Part shown: positions 1 to 5,901 of the stretch, piece after piece
How positions within the stretch are numbered: the stretch's first letter is position 1
How the letters are laid out: each line of letters starts with the position of its first letter
Assembly (NCBI GenBank): GCA_016840825.1
Contig: JAEORN010000086.1
Coordinates: 1-10,306 of the forward strand
Length of the DNA stretch: 10,306 nucleotides
DNA from: Candidatus Thorarchaeota archaeon
GTDB taxonomy: Archaea > Asgardarchaeota > Thorarchaeia > Thorarchaeales > Thorarchaeaceae
Reading direction: 5' to 3'
Notes under the pieces: generated by a model
Told to the model about the DNA's origin: nothing
Database searches by the model: none
What the model saw: the letters and a program-made list of their open reading frames with translations, nothing else
Program-made: the position numbers and the translations under genes

Positions 1-1614
1 ACGACATTGAACTATGCTATAGAACATGGACAATACCTACTCTACCCCGGTCAGGTTGATAACGAGTTCATAGAAGATGTATTGCTCCATCCTGTTAACA
101 ATTTCCAGATGATAGGAGAAATAATCTGGCTCCTAATGCTCCTGGCTATTCCTTTCGCCATGATGATAGTTCTTGGAATCCTAGGTCATTATGTAAGACA
201 GCAAGCCGATAGAGGAATTGAATCATTTGCATTTTTCTCTGGTGTGACTCTCTCGGTAGTGACCTATTACCTACTTCCGAACTTGGACTACATAGTTGGT
301 TTTGCTATCACTCCCGCAAGATACGCTGGAGAAATTTTCAATAGATTAAGACCAGTTCTTGCGTTACCAGAAGCTGACCAACAGTTAGCCCGTCTTGCCT
401 CACAATTCATAGTGAATCTACCAATCTTTGTGTTCAGTGCACTCTTCATTCTCTACTTCTTCAAGTATAGAGAAACTTGGAGAGAAACAATAGGTGAAAC
501 TGCTGGTCCACTTTTACATGTGCATAGAAGAGACTTGGTTCAAACTGTAGTTATGTTCTTTGGAGGTCTCGCTATTGCTATATTAGGTGTCTGGGGTCTT
601 TCATTGGTGCTTGCCAACCCTTCGCTTGTGAATAACCTGCTCCAAGGTTTACTGGTTAAGATTGGTTCGCCTGATGGACTTGAAGGTGTCCTTCCACCTC
701 CGGGGCATTTCCTGGATTATCCTAGAACAAATCCAATGGGATGGTTTGTAATTTTCATTGAACACAATATGATTCGAACCTTACTGATGCTGGTGATTGG
801 GCCGATATTCTGGTCAGCAGTACTCTGGTTCACCGGAGTGAAGAAGACGGAATCTGAGCAACGAATTGGGGTTTGGGGCATCACTTCATTGATTGTTGGC
901 GCTGCCGTTACATTTGTGTGGACTGCATACGATGCACAACTAGGACTATACAAACCTATGGATTCAAGATGGGGCTTTGCTGCACAACTAGGACTTAGAG
1001 CACTTGTGGTCTTTGGAGGAATGTTCCTGCTCTTTGGGTTGGTTGTACTTGTGAAAAGTCGTGGAGGAAAGGGTTCAGGTGTATGGTGGTTCCCACTCTT
1101 CATCACCATTTTTGCAGCGGAATATTTTGTCTACGATGATCAGTTCACTCTAATTGCATTGATTGCATTTCCAATCATCCTTGCTGCAGGATACAAAATG
1201 GTTGGCAAGGGAAATGGTGAAGATTTCATGATCACTTTCATAAAGTTCAGCTTGATGTCCTTAGCCATTGCAGAAGTCCTCTCAACGGCACTTACAATTG
1301 GAGGAATTGCTATCATTGAGATTCAATTTTTGGGAATAAGTACATGGGTGTTTCTTGCTAGGATTCTACCTCATGCTATCATAGAAATCCCAACTTTCTT
1401 GGTTGCTGCTGGGGCATCAATCAGGATTGCAAAAGACCTCTGGCCGACAATCGAAGCTGAGGATTGGTCGTCAGTGCCCTCTAAGACTCGAGCTCTCCTT
1501 AGTGATGAACGAACTTGGAGGACATATGCACTAATCATATTCCTTCTAGTTATAGCCTCCCTGATTGAAGCCTTTGTGACTCCAATTGTCTTCTGGATGG
1601 CACTTGGGATTTAG
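1..1614 (+). CDS. Multi-pass membrane protein with SpoIIM-like C-terminus, 5' end cut by window
   Basis: The frame is open to the left edge. A TTG at 7 could be a start, but no ribosome site is visible before it, so the gene probably begins outside the window. From the TTG the product is 535 residues with about 12 hydrophobic segments (for example near 37-60, 73-99, 135-153, 179-203, 253-278, 286-308, 325-350, 379-398, 433-450, 504-531). The end resembles the SpoIIM/DUF95 family: an ILPHAIIEIP motif at 453-462 and a closing LIEAFVTP at 519-526. A stretch at 249-262 (IFIEHNMIRTLLML) resembles the first conserved helix of that family, usually written as NN-hydrophobic. If so, the domain is split by about 150 residues of extra membrane segments. 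SpoIIM-type proteins of archaea have no settled function; a role in membrane remodelling or transport is only inference. It is convergent with the next gene across a hairpin. Confidence 0.8.
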   Translation, partial: TTLNYAIEHGQYLLYPGQVDNEFIEDVLLHPVNNFQMIGEIIWLLMLLAIPFAMMIVLGILGHYVRQQADRGIESFAFFSGVTLSVVTYYLLPNLDYIVGFAITPARYAGEIFNRLRPVLALPEADQQLARLASQFIVNLPIFVFSALFILYFFKYRETWRETIGETAGPLLHVHRRDLVQTVVMFFGGLAIAILGVWGLSLVLANPSLVNNLLQGLLVKIGSPDGLEGVLPPPGHFLDYPRTNPMGWFVIFIEHNMIRTLLMLVIGPIFWSAVLWFTGVKKTESEQRIGVWGITSLIVGAAVTFVWTAYDAQLGLYKPMDSRWGFAAQLGLRALVVFGGMFLLFGLVVLVKSRGGKGSGVWWFPLFITIFAAEYFVYDDQFTLIALIAFPIILAAGYKMVGKGNGEDFMITFIKFSLMSLAIAEVLSTALTIGGIAIIEIQFLGISTWVFLARILPHAIIEIPTFLVAAGASIRIAKDLWPTIEAEDWSSVPSKTRALLSDERTWRTYALIIFLLVIASLIEAFVTPIVFWMALGI

Positions 1615-1620
1615 CAATTA

Positions 1621-1652
1621 CAAAGGGGCGGTCTCGTTCCGCTCCTACTTTG
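1621..1652 (+). terminator. Hairpin between convergent genes, possible terminator
   Basis: Arms 1625-1631 (GGGGCGG) and 1639-1645 (CCGCTCC) pair over seven positions, one being G-U on the plus-strand RNA, with a seven-base loop. CAAA (1621-1624) can pair with TTTG (1649-1652) to lengthen the stem across a three-base bulge. It starts 7 bases after the stop of the left membrane-protein gene and lies 28 bases beyond the 3' end of the minus-strand gene. There is no long T tract directly after it, so a termination role is likely but not certain. Confidence 0.5.
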
Positions 1653-1679
1653 TCCTCCCAAAAACAGGTCCAACTTGAT

Positions 1680-2078
1680 TTACTCTAGTTGAGATCTGAG
1701 TTTTTCATGGAAGAATTTGACGCCAGCTAAATGAGCCTCATAAGTGCAGTTGAAAAGGTCATATGAGATACCAGTAACTGGAATCGCATTTCGAATCATC
1801 ACACAATTCTTCTTGTCAATCCCAAAGTTCACTTCTACAAGAGTTGCGTTTGATTTCAGCAGCTTCTCGTATATTCCCCTCTTACTCTTTGTAGGAACTT
1901 CTGAAAGGTCCATGAGTCGGGTCGTGAGGGTAACCCAATTCTTTCCCGGAAAGACTTCAATCACTCTAGCTTCAGTCGGTCCATAGGGGTAGAGACTGAA
2001 GGTCTTTTTACCATGTTCTTCAAAGTCTATCTTCAGTCGTTTGAGGTACTCCTTTGCAATAAACCATGTGGTACTCAT
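1680..2078 (-). CDS. Small soluble protein, probably YbjN/CesT-like fold
   Basis: The product has 132 residues with no membrane segment or signal peptide, so it should be cytoplasmic. The predicted order is helix (3-20), several beta strands (25-55), helix (65-76), strands around 78-100 and a final helix (109-130). The stretch LLKSNATLVEVNFGID at 73-88, followed by a strand and an NAIPVTGISYD turn, recalls the YbjN/type III secretion chaperone-like fold (LLR-N-...-G at similar spacing). Those proteins bind peptides or partner proteins, but no partner is visible here. No catalytic motif is seen. The ATG at 2078 is preceded by AGGTTAT only two bases away, a poor ribosome site. The gene is convergent with the membrane-protein gene and divergent from the MarR-GNAT gene. 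The fold assignment is from pattern memory; a hypothetical protein is the safe fallback. Confidence 0.7.
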   Translation of the reverse strand: MSTTWFIAKEYLKRLKIDFEEHGKKTFSLYPYGPTEARVIEVFPGKNWVTLTTRLMDLSEVPTKSKRGIYEKLLKSNATLVEVNFGIDKKNCVMIRNAIPVTGISYDLFNCTYEAHLAGVKFFHEKLRSQLE

Positions 2079-2407
2079 CTATAACCTACCCTGCCTGAGG
2101 TACTCTCCTCGCTTCACCAATCGTTTCCGCAGATTAACCTACGGAGCTATGTACAAATACTAGTAAAAACTTTGCGAATGAATTTACTAGATTGGCAAAG
2201 TACGAGGAAATCTCTCTTTTTGCATGATTTCGAGTATTATTTGGTGCGAATCTGATTTGCTCCCGCAATTTAAGAAAATATCAAGATAATTGCAGAGAAA
2301 ATATGATTTCGACGAATGCACAATTCAGATGAAACTCGATTGGAAGTATCTTCTAATCTGAATGTTCAGCGTGGTTCGAAATACTTATCCGGATTAAGAC
2401 ATATTAT
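2079..2407. other. Non-coding gap between divergent genes
   Basis: No convincing gene is seen on either strand in this A+T-rich stretch. It holds the interleaved inverted repeats at 2160-2201, a 10-base direct repeat ATGATTTCGA at 2224-2233 and 2303-2312, and short dyads (GCAATT/AATTGC near 2265 and 2287; CAGAT/ATCTG near 2327 and 2356). No clear TATA box for the minus-strand gene at 1680-2078 could be settled; an A+T-rich element near 2150-2168 is the best guess. A small non-coding RNA cannot be excluded but has no positive support. Confidence 0.6.
2160..2201. repeat. Two interleaved inverted repeats
   Basis: CTAGTAAA (2160-2167) is the exact reverse complement of TTTACTAG (2183-2190), and ACTTTGC (2169-2175) is the exact reverse complement of GCAAAGT (2195-2201). 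The arms alternate A, B, A', B', so both stems cannot form as simple nested hairpins. As DNA they could be overlapping operator sites; as RNA they would have a pseudoknot topology, although the connecting loops look tight. They lie 82-123 bases ahead of the minus-strand start codon at 2078. Confidence 0.6.
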
Positions 2408-2441
2408 TTGACACTGTCAACTATATACTTGACTTAGTCAA
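2408..2441 (+). promoter_or_regulatory. Promoter with TATA box between two MarR-type palindromes
   Basis: Two perfect 13-base palindromes, each around one central base, lie at 2408-2420 (TTGACACTGTCAA) and 2429-2441 (TTGACTTAGTCAA). Both share the TTGAC...GTCAA half-sites. Their centres (2414 and 2435) are 21 bases apart, two helical turns, so two dimers would sit on the same face. Between them CTATATACTT (2421-2430) holds the TATA box, placing the transcription start near 2450 and leaving a leader of about 24 bases. Bound repressor would block TBP/TFB. MarR proteins commonly use such dyads and repress their own gene; here the first downstream gene encodes a MarR protein, so autoregulation is the likely reading. 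Confidence 0.75.
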
Positions 2442-2473
2442 TAAAATGATACAGATCTGCAGGCGATACTATC

Positions 2474-3409
2474 ATGATTCAAAGCCAACTCGAAAGGAAT
2501 GTTGGAGAACTACGGCGATTCAATCGATTCTACACAAAACGGATTGGGCTTCTCAACAAGGGATTGCTGAAGACCCAATTCTCGCTAACACAAGCACGCG
2601 TAATCTTCGAACTTGCTCAACAAGAAGAAACTATCTCAACAAATCTTGTGGAAAAACTCGATATTGATCCTAGTTACTTGAGCCGATTACTCAGCGCTTT
2701 TGAGAAAGATGGCCTTATTGAGAAATTGCGTTCTGAAAGAGATAGTCGTCAGAGGATTCTGAAATTGACTGCAAAAGGCAGGGAGTCCTATAGAGATCTT
2801 AATGAACGGGCAAATGCCGAAATCATGGAAATGCTATTAGAGCTTTCCAGCGAGGATCAACGTCGACTTCTCAATGCAATCACTGCAATACAGTACATCC
2901 TTGAATCAGACAAGATGACAGTTCCATCCTATCTCCTACGTCAACATGAATCAGGTGATATCGGTTGGATTACTTATCGACATGGCGCTTTATATGCTGA
3001 AGAGTATGGTTGGGATGAAACCTTTGAAGCACTAGTTGCTGACATTCTTGTCAAGTTCATTCAGAGTCACGATTCGAAAAGGGAACGTATCTGGATAGCA
3101 GAACAAGATGGTGAAAGAATAGGCTCGGTCTTGCTTGTAGATGCAGGAAATCACATCTCTCAATTGCGACTACTACTGGTGGAACCAAAAGCCAGGGGTA
3201 AAGGGATAGGGAAACGTCTGATTCAGGAGTGTATAGATTTCTCTAAACGCAACGGATACAAGCGAATCAAGCTATGGACTCAGAAGAATCTAGATGCCGC
3301 ACGGCATTTGTATATGAAAGCTGGATTCGTCTGTGTAAATGAGAAACCACACAAAAGCTTTGGTCATGATTTGATTGAAGAATTCTGGGAGTTGAACCTA
3401 AAGGATTGA
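2474..3409 (+). CDS. MarR-family regulator fused to a GNAT acetyltransferase
   Basis: The 311-residue product has two domains. Residues 1-146 form a MarR winged helix: dimerisation helix near 10-30, recognition helix in the DPSYLSRLLSAFEKDGLI region (65-82), wing with D90-R91-R93-like charged residues and beta strands to 100, then a long C-terminal dimerisation helix. Residues 160-311 form a GNAT domain with motif A at 232-250, including the acetyl-CoA loop R241-G-K-G-I-G246, and a motif B tail with LYMKAGF at 279-285. This fusion order is a known bacterial and archaeal architecture. It probably senses a small molecule, controls its own promoter, and acetylates an unknown amine. The ATG at 2474 is preferred because AGGCGAT (2461-2467) is a near-standard ribosome site and the MarR domain begins right there. 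The 73-base gap to the convergent DUF438 gene has only a weak T-rich stretch near 3457. Confidence 0.92.
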   Translation: MIQSQLERNVGELRRFNRFYTKRIGLLNKGLLKTQFSLTQARVIFELAQQEETISTNLVEKLDIDPSYLSRLLSAFEKDGLIEKLRSERDSRQRILKLTAKGRESYRDLNERANAEIMEMLLELSSEDQRRLLNAITAIQYILESDKMTVPSYLLRQHESGDIGWITYRHGALYAEEYGWDETFEALVADILVKFIQSHDSKRERIWIAEQDGERIGSVLLVDAGNHISQLRLLLVEPKARGKGIGKRLIQECIDFSKRNGYKRIKLWTQKNLDAARHLYMKAGFVCVNEKPHKSFGHDLIEEFWELNLKD

Positions 3410-3482
3410 GCCGGATGTATTGGCGTAGATGGTGCTGTATGAATAGATGAAGTCTTCTCCTTTTGCTTGAAATTGTTAGATT

Positions 3483-4880
3483 TTATTCCCAATCGAGAAG
3501 GCGATGTTCGCCCTCTAGACTTCGAACTTCAGTCACATCTTGAGTGACTTCAAGGGTTCCGATGAATTTTCCATCATCATCTTTCACAGCGTAATAACCA
3601 ATTAGGAAGAATCGACCATTCATCTGAATCCAAAACATGGCTCTGTCTTTTTTGCCCTCTTTGAAGTATGTTAAAATTTTCTGGACCTTGTCATAACTCT
3701 TACTGGGGTGACAGTTAATCACACTCCTCCCAATAACAGCTGGGCTTCTTGGAAAGATGCGGTCGTCTGTCGCTGAATAGTACTTGACCTTTTCATCCAC
3801 TCCCACGAATGAAATATCAAGGGGCAAATGACGAAGAAGCAAGTCTATTTCTTTAAGAGTCAGAGACCCAGTGTTTAAGTTAATTCCAGGAGATTCTGGT
3901 TGTTGATCAACTTGATGAATATCAATTGGTGAGATTGGTTTCCATTCTGTTCCTGGTGTGACCCATGCGTAACCAATCTCCTCTTCTCCTGTTCGAACTT
4001 TCACCCAATCATACTCTGACAAATTCTCCAATGACATTGGGAAGAGGATATTCTCTTCTTTGTAAATCAGTTCTTCAATTGCAGTGAGTAGTTCATTGAG
4101 GTTTGATCCATCCAAATTGTTGAGCATATCACGAATCTCATCCTGTTTTGCCCACATTACCGTTGATGGACCTGAGACTCCTGCGTTCTCAAGTAAAGGG
4201 AAGAGTTGATTCTGTAGTCGAATGTAGTGCACGACTATCTTTTTTAGCTCCTCTAAAGAGCTAGAATCGTCAGGACTTTCCTTCAGAATATTGACCAGTT
4301 TTTGCGCTTCTTCATTCTCTCTCATGTAGGTGTGTATCGGATGACCTGGTGTCGTTTGTGGTGTCTGTTGTACATCAAGCGACTCCTTGAAGACCAATAC
4401 ATGAACATCGCAGAGTGCTGTTACTTGCTGAGCAGTCAGTTCGCCTGAATCAATGAGTGATTGTTCCATTTCAGCAATCTCGGTTGCGCTGACATCAACT
4501 AAAATCTCCTTGAATTCAGCTTGAAGCTTCTTGATATCCTCTCCACCATGTAAATCTAGGACTAAATCTTTTAGCTTCCGTTGTCTTTTAGCTAGTTCTT
4601 GTTGCCAATCGCTTGCTTCTTCATCTCCTTTGTCAATTGAAACTTCTTCATTGGCATTCTCTGTGATAGAATCGGAGAGCAGAACATAGAGTCGATTCAA
4701 GGGAACATTTGACATTTTTGAAACATCGGTCAATGTTGCACGTTTTCCGATTGTTTTCTGCAGGATTGGATTCTGTAGTCTCTTGAGTTTTGGTGAGATT
4801 TCTACAAGGGTTTCGAAGAGAAAAGGAAACTCATTTGCTAAATCAAGAATCTTTGTTGAAGCTTTTAGTGTAACTGCCAT
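3483..4880 (-). CDS. DUF1858-DUF438-hemerythrin-PAS protein
   Basis: The product (465 residues, no membrane segment) has the classic domain order of this family. An N-terminal DUF1858-like domain (about 5-70) contains LQNPILQKTIGKRATLTDVS. A DUF438 domain (92-170) contains LHGGEDIKKLQAEFKEIL and LCDVHVLVFKESL. A hemerythrin-like helical bundle (about 178-305) carries GHPIH at 179-183, HYIRLQN at 218-224, VMWAKQDEIR at 241-250 and KEENILFPM at 274-282. A C-terminal PAS domain (about 340-455) has IFPRSPAVIGRSVINCHPSK at 375-394 and ends GTLEVTQDVTEVRSLEGE. Homologues are thought to sense oxygen, NO or redox state through di-iron or heme, and are soluble. Oddity: Q223 and Q246 stand where I expect acidic or histidine iron ligands, so the di-iron centre may be altered or lost. 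The ATG at 4880 has GAGGTG five bases ahead and its own promoter. Confidence 0.9.
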   Translation of the reverse strand: MAVTLKASTKILDLANEFPFLFETLVEISPKLKRLQNPILQKTIGKRATLTDVSKMSNVPLNRLYVLLSDSITENANEEVSIDKGDEEASDWQQELAKRQRKLKDLVLDLHGGEDIKKLQAEFKEILVDVSATEIAEMEQSLIDSGELTAQQVTALCDVHVLVFKESLDVQQTPQTTPGHPIHTYMRENEEAQKLVNILKESPDDSSSLEELKKIVVHYIRLQNQLFPLLENAGVSGPSTVMWAKQDEIRDMLNNLDGSNLNELLTAIEELIYKEENILFPMSLENLSEYDWVKVRTGEEEIGYAWVTPGTEWKPISPIDIHQVDQQPESPGINLNTGSLTLKEIDLLLRHLPLDISFVGVDEKVKYYSATDDRIFPRSPAVIGRSVINCHPSKSYDKVQKILTYFKEGKKDRAMFWIQMNGRFFLIGYYAVKDDDGKFIGTLEVTQDVTEVRSLEGEHRLLDWE

Positions 4881-4885
4881 AGGAA

Positions 4886-4930
4886 CACCTCATTCACACA
4901 ATGTCGTCTAGTAAGTTAACTATATTTAAG
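4886..4930 (-). promoter_or_regulatory. Promoter and ribosome site of the DUF438 gene
   Basis: On the minus strand TTAAATATA (4921-4929) is a good archaeal TATA box. It predicts a start near 4899 and a leader of about 19 bases. The leader contains GAGGTG (4886-4891), five bases before the ATG. The promoter sits in the 67-base gap after the radical SAM gene, so the DUF438 gene can be expressed on its own. Confidence 0.65.
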
Positions 4931-4947
4931 TAATGCGATTGCAACTA

Positions 4948-5766
4948 CTATTGTGACTTCGAGAATCCCCCATGATGAAACTCAATCTTACAGCTGATTT
5001 CAAGTGTTCCACAGTAATCCTCAATGTCTTCTTCGATTTCATTCCATAATGAAGGATCGCTCTTGATTCTCTGATAGAACTCTCGAAGTTCAGGAAATCG
5101 CTCTTCGATCAGTTTCATAATCCTGGGAACATTATGACCACGAAAGTTCAGGTTCTCAAAATGGAACTCGTCGTTATACGTATAGGATGCTTCAATTATT
5201 TCCTTCCAATCTGTTACTCTCGGGAAAATAGGTGAGATGAATACCCATGTGGAAATGTCTTTCTTTGCTATCTTCTCAAGTGCCATTAGACGTTCTGTTG
5301 GTCTAGATGCTTTTGGTTCAAGAATCCTCGCAAAATCATCGTCCAATGAGCTCAGTGAAACTCCGACATGAATATCTTCAAACTGCTTGAACAAATCAAT
5401 GTCCCGCTCTACAAGTTTTGACTTCGTTAGAATTTCTATTCTTGCTTCAGTCCCAACTAATTTCTCAAGGACTCTGCGAGTGTTTTCATATTTCATTTCC
5501 AAGGGTGTATAGGGATCTGTGACTGAACTCAGCAAGAGTGTCTTGCCATCGTATTTCTCTGGCTTGATTTTTTCCCAGTCGTAGTTCTTCACATCGAGAA
5601 ACTCTCCCCATGTTTCACCACCATGTCCAGTAAATCGTTTCATGAATTCAGCATAGCAATAGATGCAAGCATGTTGACAGCCAATGTATGGGTTGATGAC
5701 ATAATCTACTCCAGGGATATTGCTCTTAGTAATGATACTCTTGGTTGTGGTTTGATTGACTATCAT
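4948..5766 (-). CDS. SplB-like (COG1533) radical SAM enzyme
   Basis: The 272-residue protein carries the cluster motif C30-x3-C34-x2-C37 (GCQHACIYCY), which binds a 4Fe-4S cluster and S-adenosylmethionine. Family landmarks of the spore-photoproduct-lyase-related group follow: LLSSVTDPYTPLE at 78-90, TRRVLEKL at 96-103, ILTKS at 112-116, RDIDL at 121-125, SLSSLDDDFARILEPKA at 137-153 and ISPIFPRVTD at 177-186. These fit a TIM-barrel radical SAM core. True spore photoproduct lyase activity is not implied; most members of this broad family have no known substrate. C252 and C259 near the end could serve a second role but do not form a recognisable cluster motif. It is soluble. The ATG at 5766 follows GGAAAGAG, a weak purine-rich ribosome site. 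It is flanked by two same-strand genes that have their own promoters, so it need not be in an operon. Confidence 0.88.
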   Translation of the reverse strand: MIVNQTTTKSIITKSNIPGVDYVINPYIGCQHACIYCYAEFMKRFTGHGGETWGEFLDVKNYDWEKIKPEKYDGKTLLLSSVTDPYTPLEMKYENTRRVLEKLVGTEARIEILTKSKLVERDIDLFKQFEDIHVGVSLSSLDDDFARILEPKASRPTERLMALEKIAKKDISTWVFISPIFPRVTDWKEIIEASYTYNDEFHFENLNFRGHNVPRIMKLIEERFPELREFYQRIKSDPSLWNEIEEDIEDYCGTLEISCKIEFHHGGFSKSQ

Positions 5767-5796
5767 CTCTTTCCAAGTATTGATGCCAATTCAAAA

Positions 5797-5807
5797 CTTT
5801 ATCTAAA
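5797..5807 (-). promoter_or_regulatory. Candidate TATA element of the radical SAM gene
   Basis: The minus strand reads TTTAGATAAAG here, a modest match to an archaeal TATA box. A start about 25 bases downstream would lie near 5777, giving a leader of about 10 bases before the ATG at 5766. The position is right but the match is weak. Confidence 0.35.
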
Positions 5808-5839
5808 TGAGAATGTATTCAATCTCATAAGAACGAATA

Positions 5840-5876
5840 AGAAAATAGGAGGAAGAAAGGATTCTAAGATCCTTTC
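5840..5876 (-). terminator. Hairpin and T-rich tail after the hydrolase gene
   Basis: GAAAGGAT (5855-5862) and ATCCTTTC (5869-5876) form a perfect 8-bp stem with a six-base loop. Read on the minus strand, the stem is followed by the pyrimidine-rich run TTCCTCCTATTTTCTT. It lies 25 bases past the stop of the hydrolase gene and ahead of the radical SAM promoter, as expected of a terminator separating the two. Confidence 0.6.
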
Positions 5877-5901
5877 CAATCCCGATTTGAACTATAGAAT
5901 T

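Noticed and set aside
1..1614. Taking the SpoIIM resemblance as evidence of sporulation or a bacterial Firmicute host
   Set aside because: SpoIIM-like domains are widespread in archaea, and the promoters here fit archaeal TATA spacing better than bacterial -35/-10 pairs.
1744..1986. An 80-codon plus-strand frame opposite the small YbjN-like gene
   Set aside because: It is antisense to a frame with coherent secondary structure and has no ribosome site.
2446..2667. A 73-codon plus-strand frame beginning at an earlier ATG ahead of the MarR gene
   Set aside because: It overlaps the MarR domain in another frame, shows no family features and has no ribosome site; the MarR-GNAT frame is clearly the real one.
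4948..5766. Reading the radical SAM protein as a true spore photoproduct lyase
   Set aside because: Only the broad SplB-related family features are visible; that family is large and diverse, and the host is probably not a spore former.
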